Shown: positions 9,413-16,561 of the stretch, in pieces
How the letters are laid out: each line of letters opens with the position of its first letter
How positions within the stretch are numbered: position 1 is the stretch's first letter
Assembly (NCBI GenBank): GCA_050699515.1
Contig: JBOHFF010000135.1
Location: 12,674-76,673, forward strand
Direction: 5' to 3'
Length of the DNA stretch: 64,000 bases
From: GCA-003244245 sp050699515
GTDB taxonomy: Bacteria; Actinomycetota; Actinomycetes; Mycobacteriales; Pseudonocardiaceae
Notes under the pieces: generated by a model
The model's input: the letters and a program-made list of their open reading frames with translations, nothing else
Databases searched by the model: none
Told to the model about the DNA's origin: nothing
Translations under genes and position numbers: made by a program

Positions 9413-10281
9413 GCTCGGCGGAACTCGCCCCGTTCCTCGCCGATGCCGGGCTGGCCGGCGTCTGGCGCCGGTTCCTCCGCAACCCGGCGGCCGTGGCCGG
9501 TGGCGTGATCGTCGTGCTGGTCGTCGCGCTGGCGCTGTTCGGGCCGCTGCTGGCGCCGGGTAGCCCGATCGACGGCGAGCTGGGCGACCGGCTGGCCGGC
9601 CCCAGCGGGGCGCACCTGCTGGGCACCGACGCGCTGGGCCGCGACCAGCTCTCCCGGCTGCTGCACGGCGGTCGGACCACGGTACTGCTCGCCGCCGGGA
9701 TGATGGCGGTGACCGCGCTGATCGCCGTGTTGGTCGGACTGGTTGCGGGGTTCCTCGGTGGTGTGGTCGACGCGGTCCTGATGCGGCTGTCCGACATCGT
9801 GCTGGCCTTTCCCAGCCTGGTGCTGGCGCTAGCGATCGCCGGGTTCCTCGGTCCGGGCCTGACCAACATGGCGCTGGCCCTGGTCGCGGTCTGGTGGGCG
9901 AGCCTCGCCCGGGTGGTGCGGGGCCAGGTGGTCGCGCTGCGCGGTCGGGGCTTCATGGACGCCGCCGTGATCTCCGGCGGCCGACCGACCGGCATCGTGG
10001 CCCGGCATGTGCTGCGCCACGTGCTCGGTGTGGTCACCGTGCTGGCCACGCACGACGTCGCCGTGCTGGTGCTGGCCATCGCCGGCCTGTCCTTCCTCGG
10101 GCTGGGCGCCTCGCCACCCAGCCCGGAGTGGGGCCGGATGCTCTTCGACGCCAAGCCGTACCTGGCCACCCAGCCGCTGGTGGCGCTCGTCCCGGGGATC
10201 GCGATCACGCTGACCGCGGTGGGCTTCACGCTGGCCGGCGACGGCCTGCGGGACGCGCTGGACCCGACCGGCCGCAGCTGA
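9409..10281 (+). CDS. ABC transporter permease (DppC/OppC type)
   Basis: Second permease of the same transporter, 290 residues. It has the DppC hallmarks: a first membrane helix after WRRFLRNPAAVAGG, the conserved HLLGTDALGRDQLSRLLHGGRTTVLLA segment (about residues 67-95) and the EAA loop near GRGFMDAAVISGGRPTGIVARHVLRHV. Its ATG is within the stop of the upstream permease (ATGA) and its stop shares a base with the next ATG, which indicates tight translational coupling. It should form the heterodimeric channel with the upstream permease. Confidence 0.92.
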   Translation: MSSAELAPFLADAGLAGVWRRFLRNPAAVAGGVIVVLVVALALFGPLLAPGSPIDGELGDRLAGPSGAHLLGTDALGRDQLSRLLHGGRTTVLLAAGMMAVTALIAVLVGLVAGFLGGVVDAVLMRLSDIVLAFPSLVLALAIAGFLGPGLTNMALALVAVWWASLARVVRGQVVALRGRGFMDAAVISGGRPTGIVARHVLRHVLGVVTVLATHDVAVLVLAIAGLSFLGLGASPPSPEWGRMLFDAKPYLATQPLVALVPGIAITLTAVGFTLAGDGLRDALDPTGRS

Positions 10282-11225
10282 TGAGCCTGCTTCAGGTGAC
10301 CGACCTGACGGTCACCTTCCCCACCCAGAACGGGCCGGTACGGGCCTGCGACGGGGTGAGCCTCGACATCGACGCCGGCGAGGTGGTCGGCCTGGTCGGG
10401 GAGAGCGGCAGCGGGAAGTCGGTCGCCGCCCTCGCTGTGCTCGGTCTCCTCCCGCCCCTGGGCGTGGTCGAGGCAGGCAGCGTCCGCTTCGACGGGGTGG
10501 AGCTGCTCGGGGCGCCGCGCTCGGTGCTGCGGGCGGTGCGCGGCCGGCAGATCGGCCTGGTGTTCCAGGACGCGGCCCGAGCGCTGGATCCCGTGCACCG
10601 GGTTGGGTTCCACCTGGCGGAAGCAGCCGGTGGGGCAGCGGACGGGGCCGCGTTGCTGGACCGGGTTGGACTGCCCGCCGAGCTGCTGCGGCGCTACCCC
10701 CACCAGCTCTCCGGCGGCCAGCAGCAGCGGGTGATGATCGCGTGCGCGATCGCCGGCCGGCCGCGGCTGCTGATCGCCGACGAGCCGACCAGCTCGCTGG
10801 ACTCGGTAACCCAGGTCCTCGTGCTGCGGGAGTTGATGCGGATCCGGGCACAGGAGGGCTGCGCGCTGCTGCTGATCTCGCACCAGCTGGGGCTGGTCAG
10901 CCGGGTCGCGGACCGGGTGACCGTGATGTACCTGGGGCGGGTCATGGAGCAGACCACCGTCGCCGGGTTCACCTCCGAAGCGGCCCACCCTTACACCGTC
11001 GCGCTCGTCGCGGCTACCCCCGGGTACCGCGGCGCGTTGCGCGGTCGGGTGATCCCCGGGCGGCCCGGGCTGCTGACCGACGTGCCGCCCGGCTGCCCTT
11101 TCCACCCCCGGTGCGGGCTCGCCGAGCCGCGCTGCCGTACCGAGTGGCCAGCGCTGCGCCGCGCTCCTGGGGGTGGCAGCGCAATGGCGTGCCACCTGCG
11201 CGAACCGCAGGGGGTGCCGCGATAA
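10281..11225 (+). CDS. ABC transporter ATP-binding protein (DppD/OppD type)
   Basis: ATPase subunit of 314 residues. Walker A is GESGSGKS (about residues 40-47), the Q-loop is VFQDAARALDPV, the signature is LSGGQQQRVMIACA, Walker B is LLIADEPTSSLD and the switch histidine is in LLISHQLG. The C-terminal oligopeptide-transporter extension is present, with cysteines in GCPFHPRCGLAEPRC as in OppD/DppD. Its ATG overlaps the preceding stop by one base. Confidence 0.93.
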   Translation: MSLLQVTDLTVTFPTQNGPVRACDGVSLDIDAGEVVGLVGESGSGKSVAALAVLGLLPPLGVVEAGSVRFDGVELLGAPRSVLRAVRGRQIGLVFQDAARALDPVHRVGFHLAEAAGGAADGAALLDRVGLPAELLRRYPHQLSGGQQQRVMIACAIAGRPRLLIADEPTSSLDSVTQVLVLRELMRIRAQEGCALLLISHQLGLVSRVADRVTVMYLGRVMEQTTVAGFTSEAAHPYTVALVAATPGYRGALRGRVIPGRPGLLTDVPPGCPFHPRCGLAEPRCRTEWPALRRAPGGGSAMACHLREPQGVPR

Positions 11226-12151
11226 CCCTGCAGTTCACCGGCGTCACGAAGATCTTCGGTGCGGGACGGGCGTGGTCGGCCCGGCCGGTCACCGCGGTGC
11301 GCGAGGTCGACCTCGACGTGCGGGTGGGGCAGACGCTCGGCGTGCTGGGAGAAAGCGGCAGCGGCAAGACCACGTTGTTGCGGCTAGCGGCGTTCATGCT
11401 GCGCCCGAGCGCCGGGCGGGTGCTGCTCGGCGACGTCGACCCGTGGTCGTTGCGGCCGCAGCGGCGCCGCCAGCTGCGGCGCCGGGTCCAGCTCGTGCTT
11501 CAGGCCAGCTCCGACCCGCTCGACCCGTTGCAGCGCGCCATCGACGCGGTCGCCGAGCCGCTGGCGAACTTCGGCGTCGCTGCCGCAGACCGGCGCGAGC
11601 GGGCAGCTGGAGCGCTGCTGCGGGTCGGGCTCACTGCCGACCTGGCTGGACGCTACCCTAGCCAGCTCTCCGGCGGCCAGCGCCAGCGGGTCAACCTGGC
11701 GCGGGCGATGGTGCTCGAGCCGGAGATCGTGCTGCTCGACGAGCCGGTGAGCGCTCTGGACCCGAGCTCGGCAGCCCAGGTGCTCGAGCTTCTCGCCGCT
11801 GCACCTGGCCCGCGGCATCCCGGCTACGTGCTGGTGAGCCACGAGGCGGAGGTCATCCGCGCGCTCGCCGACCGGGTGGCGGTGCTCTACGCCGGCCGGG
11901 TCGTCGAGCAGGGCACCGCATCCGACGTCCTGGACAGTCCCGCACATCCGTACACCCGGAGCCTTCGCGCCGCGCAACTGAGCCTGAATCCGGGCGGCGG
12001 GCTGCCCCAGGTTGCGCCGTTCGCACCACCGGCGTCGACCGGTTGCCCCTTCGCCACCCGCTGCTCTGAGGTCACTCCCCGCTGCCGCACCGCAGACCCA
12101 CCACCTACCCAGCTCCCCGACCGTCAGGTCCGCTGCTTCCTGTACCCCTGA
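11189..12151 (+). CDS. ABC transporter ATP-binding protein (DppF/OppF type)
   Basis: Second ATPase, 320 residues from the GTG at 11189, which overlaps the preceding gene by 37 bases. There is no in-frame ATG nearby, and CTG at 11228 is the only later option before the first strand (LQFTGVTKIFGAG). Walker A GESGSGKTT, signature LSGGQRQRVNLARA, Walker B IVLLDEPVSALD and the switch VLVSHEAE are intact. The C-terminal cysteine extension GCPFATRCSEVTPRC is typical for DppF. It closes the operon; the downstream sequence is decayed mobile DNA. Confidence 0.92.
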   Translation: MPPARTAGGAAITLQFTGVTKIFGAGRAWSARPVTAVREVDLDVRVGQTLGVLGESGSGKTTLLRLAAFMLRPSAGRVLLGDVDPWSLRPQRRRQLRRRVQLVLQASSDPLDPLQRAIDAVAEPLANFGVAAADRRERAAGALLRVGLTADLAGRYPSQLSGGQRQRVNLARAMVLEPEIVLLDEPVSALDPSSAAQVLELLAAAPGPRHPGYVLVSHEAEVIRALADRVAVLYAGRVVEQGTASDVLDSPAHPYTRSLRAAQLSLNPGGGLPQVAPFAPPASTGCPFATRCSEVTPRCRTADPPPTQLPDRQVRCFLYP

Positions 12152-12201
12152 GCGCCCCGACCGAGCTGGCTCCCCAGCGAACCCGATCACCATCTTCTGA
12201 C

Positions 12202-12456
12202 ATGGTGGAGGGGTTGCCCGTCCCACCACGTTCAGGCCACCCCCCCGGTGGCGGTGCCGGAGTCATGAAGGCCGAGGCGGAGATGCTCGCTGTGATAGAC
12301 CGCCTCGTCAAGCAGCATCGCGAGGTGGTTGTCGTGAAGCTGGTAGACGATGCGCTGACCGGCGCGGATGGTGAGGTCATCGACGGGTCCAGCAACGTTG
12401 ATCAGGCCACCATCACCGGCGAAATCGGGAAGCGCAAATCGTTCCGTCACGTCTGA
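12202..12456 (+). pseudogene. Possible remnant of a P-type ATPase actuator domain
   Basis: An 84-codon frame whose end reads GEVIDGSSNVDQATITGE (about residues 58-75). This closely fits the actuator-domain loop of heavy-metal P1B-type ATPases, where DGxVxxGxxxVDxxxxTGE is diagnostic. The sequence before it does not match an ATPase, and it stops soon after TGE, so at most a scrap remains. The opposite strand is also open (12450-12232) but shows no motif. I take this as decayed DNA at the edge of the insertion-sequence cluster. Confidence 0.35.
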
Positions 12457-12485
12457 GGTCTCGTCCGGACAGCATTCGGACGGCT

Positions 12486-12712
12486 ACCGACTTGTGGGCA
12501 GCGCACAACAGGCGACCCAGCGGGCCTGGCCGCGTCCGGTCGGTCCAGCGAGCGGGTGACGAGGTAGAGGCACTTGAGTGCAGCTTGTTCGGTCGGGAAG
12601 TGTCCTCTGGCTCGCACGGCGCGTCGGTAGTGGGCGTTGAGTGACTCGATCGCGTTGCTCGAACAGATGATCTTGTGAGATCTCGACGTCGTAGTCGAGG
12701 AATCCCATAAAT
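12486..12712 (-). pseudogene. IS256-family (mutator) transposase C-terminal remnant
   Basis: Read on the minus strand, the segment contains ICSSNAIESLNAHYRRAVRA followed by RGHFPTEQAALKCLYLVTRSLD. This is the highly conserved end of IS256/mutator transposases, around the final catalytic glutamate (NAIES). Upstream, LDYDVE in another frame shows a frameshift, and no N-terminal two thirds exists. It is an inactive fragment. Confidence 0.8.
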
Positions 12713-12731
12713 TTTCACTGTCTTATACTCA

Positions 12732-12937
12732 ATGCTGTGTATGGGTGGTAGATCGCTGGAAGGGGTTTCTGTGCGGGTCGCAAGGCGAGTTCTGCTGTGT
12801 GTCGCGGTGTTGTGCTGGTGTTGGTTTCTCCGGGATTGGATCCTGCTTACAGTCCGGCAGTGGTGGCGCAGGAAGCACTGAGTACGAGGTGTTCTCAAGC
12901 GTTTCCGCCGTTCCCTCTCATCCGGTGTGTACACACC
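12732..12937 (+). pseudogene. Truncated, frameshifted N-terminus of a secreted protein
   Basis: Starting at the ATG at 12732 the frame reads a basic and hydrophobic signal-like segment (VRVARRVLLCVAVL). Changing frame at about 12813 continues it as VLVLVSPGLDPAYSPAVVAQEAL and on to PPFPLIRCVHTG, stop. The combined reading looks like the signal peptide and first mature residues of an exported protein whose body is missing. Its end lies in the left arm of the 54-bp palindrome. The family is not recognised. Confidence 0.35.
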
Positions 12938-12957
12938 GGATGAGAGGGAACGGCGGA
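12904..12957. repeat. Perfect 54-bp palindrome, no loop
   Basis: Bases 12904-12930 are the exact reverse complement of 12931-12957 (27-bp arms meeting at GTGTAC). The symmetry stops abruptly on both sides. It lies between two decayed elements, the truncated secreted-protein fragment and the IS3 remnant. It may be two inverted element ends joined head to head, or a very strong hairpin terminator; no T-tract follows. Confidence 0.9.
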
Positions 12958-12989
12958 TGTCACCTACGACACGATTGAGCCTGTCCCCG

Positions 12990-13340
12990 TAGCACGGACA
13001 CCCGACCTGAGGTGGCTACGGCCACCATCTTCCGACGCCGCCCCGCCAGCGGTGACGGTGACACCATCATGCACTCCGACCACGGCACACACGACACATC
13101 ATGGGCACGATCGGCGATTGCCACGACAACTCCATGATGGAGTCGTTCAGGGCAACCCTGCAACTCGAAGTCCTCGACTCCCGAATCTGGGAAACACGCA
13201 CCGAACTTGCCAACGCCATCTTCGAATGGATAGAATGCTGGTACAATACCGAACGTCGACACTCCAGCATCGGAATGCTCCGACCGGTCGAGTACGAAAC
13301 CCGCTACCACCATCTGCACGGCGGTGAACGCTTCCGCGGC
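12990..13340 (+). pseudogene. IS3-family transposase OrfB remnant
   Basis: Two frames reconstruct the end of an IS3-family DDE transposase. First comes FRRRPASGDGDTIMHSDHGT (13031-13090), containing the second catalytic Asp (HSDHG). In the next frame comes MGTIGDCHDNSMMESFRATL with the catalytic Glu (MMESF), then IFEWIECWYNTERRHSSIGM and PVEYE, the C-terminal signature. About 20 residues between the two parts are missing and the frame is lost, so it is inactive. Confidence 0.85.
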
Positions 13341-13720
13341 GCGGATCGGGTTGTGGCTGGGTCGTTGGGTGCCCAGCAGGCGCGGGTTGGCGGAGAGGCC
13401 GATCTCCCGCAGCGCGGGCAGATTGGTCAGCCGTTCCCGATCCCGAAGTCGCGGGTGTCGTTGATCGTGTTCTCGGTCCGTAACGTGCGTCCCTCCTTGT
13501 GGTACTGCGTGATCGCGGTGTGCTTGTAGTCGATGTGCAGGTTCGGGGGTGACCCCCTCGGCGATCATCCGGGTCCGGAACCGGCCCGGAGTGTGGCTCG
13601 GCCCGGTGCGCATCAGTCTGCGGTCGATGATGAGGCTGACCTGGTCGGGGCGGCTGGCGTCGAGGTTGTCGCGGCGCCTGCTCGATTGCCTGCCGATTGA
13701 GGTGAAGGCGATCATGCATG
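13341..13720 (-). pseudogene. Decayed fragment of a conserved actinobacterial protein
   Basis: On the minus strand several frames together give a degraded coding sequence: FTSIGRQSSRRRDNLDASRP, DQVSLIIDRRLMRTG, RFRTRMIAEGVTP, then LTNLPALREIGLSANPRLLG and HNPIRAAEAFTAV. I recognise this as a large actinobacterial family of unknown function often near mobile elements, from the order of RDNLD, RFRTR and LPALREIGFSANRRLL-like segments. Frameshifts break it at least twice. It abuts the end of the TetR-type gene. Confidence 0.45.
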
Positions 13721-13729
13721 GTTCGCCAG

Positions 13730-14845
13730 CTAGCCGGGGCGCCTTATCGACGGTGTCGGGACCACACCGGTCGACGCGACGGCGTGGCCGGCGCCGCGAC
13801 CGTCGGCGCGAGCGACGATCCGGCCTGTTTCGATGCGGACGGCTGCTTCGGTGCCGTCGCTGATGGCGGGTGTGCCGGTTGCCGCCGCGAGCGCGCCGGT
13901 GTTGTCGCACACCACTTGCAGGCGTGGCCAGGCCGGCCGTGGGAAAGCCTGGCGCACGCAGCCGCAGAGGTCGGCGAGGGTCAGCCGCGCCAGCGGCGCG
14001 AGCTCGTCGGGGTCGCTGGTGACCAGGACGGCGGTGACCTCGGCCCCGGGTGGCGCGGCCCGGACCGCTTCCTCGGCGGCGGCAAGCCGGTGCAGTCCCA
14101 GGATGGTCACCACGCCGTCGCCGGTGAGGCGCGCGGGCTCGCCGGTCACTGCGTCGATCATGGGTGGTGGTGACCAGGTTTCGTTGGTCGGCTGGGTCTG
14201 TGGGGTGATGTGTGGGGGCGGCCACCAGTCGTTGAGCGCGAGCCCGGCGAGTTGCTCGCAGGCACTGACGACGTCGAAAGGTTCGACGAAGCCAGGCGCG
14301 GCGGCAGTCATTTGGCTGGCGCCGCGCTGCATCGTGAGCACGATCTCCGCCATGCGCCCGAGCCGGGCGGGCGGTGCACCGGGCGGCGCCTCGGGCGGGC
14401 GCAGATGCTCGAGTGCCAGGCTGAGCAGGAGCGCATTCAACTTCATCAGCTGCGTGAACGGCCGCCGGATCCGTTCGTCGGCGAGGATCTCGGGGATGAG
14501 GTCCGCGCCGAGCCGGGCCGAGCCTTCCTGCCCGTCGGTGTCGGCGAGCGGAAGCCTGGTGACCCAGGCGCGGGCGAGTGCGCCGAGCGCCTCGCGCGCG
14601 GTACGGCCCGGTTCCGCGTGCGGCGGCTTCGGCGCACGCTCGGCGTCCTCGGCCAGGACCGTGAAGTAGAGCGCTCGCTTGCCCGGGAAGTTGGAGTAGA
14701 CCGCGCCCCGGGTTAGTTCGGCGCGCTCGGCGATGGCGTCGATCTTGGCATCGCGAAAGCCACGCTCGGCGAACTCGTCGCGCGCGGCGGCCAGCACTTT
14801 GATGCGGTTGCGCTCCTGCATCTGCACTCTGCTGAGCCGGGTCAT
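13730..14845 (-). CDS. TetR-family regulator with C-terminal thioredoxin-like extension
   Basis: Transcription regulator of 371 residues, far longer than the usual 190-220. Residues 10-62 form the TetR DNA-binding domain (RIKVLAAARDEFAERGFRDA, then AELTRGAVYSNFPGKRALY). A ligand/dimer domain runs to about 210. The last about 130 residues resemble a thioredoxin/peroxiredoxin-like sheet (VVTILGLHR, TAVLVTSDPDEL, LADLCGCVRQAFPR, LQVVCDNTGALAAATG, AAVRIETGRIVARAD). That reading is inference. ATG at 14845 follows GGAGG by 4 bases on the minus strand. It is divergent from the P450 gene and probably controls it and itself. The extreme C-terminus runs into decayed DNA, so the tail may be altered. Confidence 0.8.
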   Translation of the reverse strand: MTRLSRVQMQERNRIKVLAAARDEFAERGFRDAKIDAIAERAELTRGAVYSNFPGKRALYFTVLAEDAERAPKPPHAEPGRTAREALGALARAWVTRLPLADTDGQEGSARLGADLIPEILADERIRRPFTQLMKLNALLLSLALEHLRPPEAPPGAPPARLGRMAEIVLTMQRGASQMTAAAPGFVEPFDVVSACEQLAGLALNDWWPPPHITPQTQPTNETWSPPPMIDAVTGEPARLTGDGVVTILGLHRLAAAEEAVRAAPPGAEVTAVLVTSDPDELAPLARLTLADLCGCVRQAFPRPAWPRLQVVCDNTGALAAATGTPAISDGTEAAVRIETGRIVARADGRGAGHAVASTGVVPTPSIRRPG

Positions 14846-14911
14846 CGTCCTCCTCGCCGCTGCACCGCAGGCCGTCTCCGTTTCAAGATACCGAGACCAT
14901 GTATATGATGA

Positions 14912-14931
14912 GAACATCTGATGTGAACATC
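14912..14931. promoter_or_regulatory. Candidate TetR operator between regulator and P450
   Basis: In the 103-base divergent gap, GAACATC occurs at 14912-14918 and again at 14925-14931, 13 bases apart, and ACATC-T-GATGT (14914-14924) is a palindrome. This symmetry fits a TetR-family site controlling both genes. An AT-rich TATATGATG lies just before it (14902-14910). Confidence 0.45.
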
Positions 14932-14948
14932 CGAAATCTGGAGTGCAC

Positions 14949-16148
14949 GTGGCCGCCGCAAGTCAGGACATGAGCGACGTTCCCGAGATCGACCTGACCG
15001 CCCCCGAGGTCATCCGCGATCCCTTCGCCGCATACGGGTCCGCCCGGGACCGCTCGCCGCTGGCGCGGCTGCTGATTCCCGGCATGGACCCGATGTGGGC
15101 GCTGGTGCGGTATGAGGGTGCCAGGGCGATGCTGGGCGACCCGCGGTTCGAGCTCAACGCCGGCAGCTTCGCCTTCCGACCTGACGTACCTGAGGACTGC
15201 TTGGCGTACCTGCGGACCATGCAGGAAATGGACGGGTCGGAGCACGCCCGACTGCGCAGGCTCGTGTCACCCGCGTTCACCGCACGCCGCGCCAACGAGT
15301 TCCGGCCACGGATCGAGCCGATCGTCGAAGACCTGCTCGGGCGCCTGCACACCCACGCCGACGGCACTGTGGATCTGCTACGTCACTTCGCACGACCGCT
15401 GCCGATCGAGGTGATCTGCGAACTGGTCGGCATCCCCGAGCCTGACCGCCCCAAATGGCGGGAGTACGGCGCCGCCGTCGCGGCCGGCTTCGGCCAAGCG
15501 TTCGCTGATGCGATACCCGGCATTATGGCCGGTGCCAAAGCCGCGGTCGCCGCCCGAAGGGCCGAGCCCGGTGACGACCTGATCTCGGACCTCATCCGTG
15601 CCCAGGCCGACGATGGCGGCCGGCTGGACGACACCGAGATGGTCACCTTGATCTGGAACATCGTCCTGGCCGGCCAAACGCCGACGAACCTCATCGCCAA
15701 TGGCGTGGATGTCCTGCTCTCCCATCCCGATCAGCTCGCCGCGCTCCGCGTTGACACCAGCCTCATGCCCCGCGCTGTCGACGAGCTGATGCGTTGGTGC
15801 GGGCCGCAACTGCTGAGCATTCCCCGCCAGGCACGGGAGGACGTCGAGATCGGTGGCGTCCTGATCGGCAAGGGCGAGCGTGTCACCGCCGCGATCGTGT
15901 CCGCAAACCGCGACCCCCGCGTATTCACCGACCCCAACCGCCTCGACATCAGCCGGGCAGCTGGATCGTCGGGGCACCTCGGATTCGCCCACGGACCGCA
16001 CTTCTGTCTCGGCGCCGGGCTGGCCCGCGTACAGACCGAGGTCGCGCTCACGGCACTGCTGCGCCGCTTCCCCAACCTCGCGCTCGCAGTCGCCACTGAG
16101 GATGTCCAGCGTGTCCCCGACCCGGGCTGCTGGCGTCACTGCCGGTGA
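14949..16148 (+). CDS. Cytochrome P450
   Basis: Soluble bacterial P450, 399 residues. The heme-binding loop FAHGPHFCLGAGLAR carries the Cys ligand near residue 354. The K-helix ExxR is in VDELMRW, and the C-helix has EHARLRRLVSPAFT. The I-helix reads LAGQTPTNL where most family members have AGHETT or AGxDT, so the acidic residue of the usual acid-alcohol pair is missing; this can mark an unusual proton-delivery route or substrate type. GTG at 14949 sits 5 bases after GGAG; GTG 14943 and ATG 14970 are alternatives. It is divergent from the TetR-type regulator. No ferredoxin gene is adjacent, so redox partners must be elsewhere. Confidence 0.93.
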   Translation: MAAASQDMSDVPEIDLTAPEVIRDPFAAYGSARDRSPLARLLIPGMDPMWALVRYEGARAMLGDPRFELNAGSFAFRPDVPEDCLAYLRTMQEMDGSEHARLRRLVSPAFTARRANEFRPRIEPIVEDLLGRLHTHADGTVDLLRHFARPLPIEVICELVGIPEPDRPKWREYGAAVAAGFGQAFADAIPGIMAGAKAAVAARRAEPGDDLISDLIRAQADDGGRLDDTEMVTLIWNIVLAGQTPTNLIANGVDVLLSHPDQLAALRVDTSLMPRAVDELMRWCGPQLLSIPRQAREDVEIGGVLIGKGERVTAAIVSANRDPRVFTDPNRLDISRAAGSSGHLGFAHGPHFCLGAGLARVQTEVALTALLRRFPNLALAVATEDVQRVPDPGCWRHCR

Positions 16149-16293
16149 CCCTCTGACACCAGGACGGCCTGCGCCCTGCTGCGGCTCGCGTGGCGGCACC
16201 CCCGATCCTGCTCACCTGAATTGCTGTGGATGGAGCGCGGCGAGCATGCTGGATCAACGGGATTGTCACGTTGAGTAGTTAAGCTGTCACCCC

Positions 16294-16322
16294 TTGACTA
16301 CACTGGAGAGGCGATCTAGGCT
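16294..16322 (+). promoter_or_regulatory. Candidate promoter in the gap before the secreted repeat protein
   Basis: TTGACT at 16294-16299, a 17-base spacer and TAGGCT at 16317-16322 fit a housekeeping-type promoter. It is about 240 bases upstream of the ATG at 16562. The rest of the 413-base gap (16149-16561) shows no other gene or repeat to me. Confidence 0.35.
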
Positions 16323-16561
16323 GACCACCGGTCGGGGACCGAGCCCATCGAGGGGGTCGTCTCGTGCCAAATCCGCACACCTGAGGAATGTATTTTGCCT
16401 GAGGTTCTGGCCTGCTTGTAGCAGTGGGTCACGGTTTTCATGCGATCATTCTCGTATGGATTCGCCCTTGTGCCTTGGAGCTTCGGGCTGACGTCGTGTC
16501 CATGCTTACCCATTTCTGGTCCGGCTCTTTGGGGCGCCGTGTCTACCAGGAGAGTCGCACA

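Noticed and set aside
9291..11195. 634-codon minus-strand frame
   Set aside because: Shadow of the permease and ATPase genes; composition is Arg/Ser/Pro-rich without motifs.
12232..12450. 72-codon frame on the minus strand
   Set aside because: No motif; the opposite strand carries the P-type ATPase-like TGE segment, so this is more likely its shadow.
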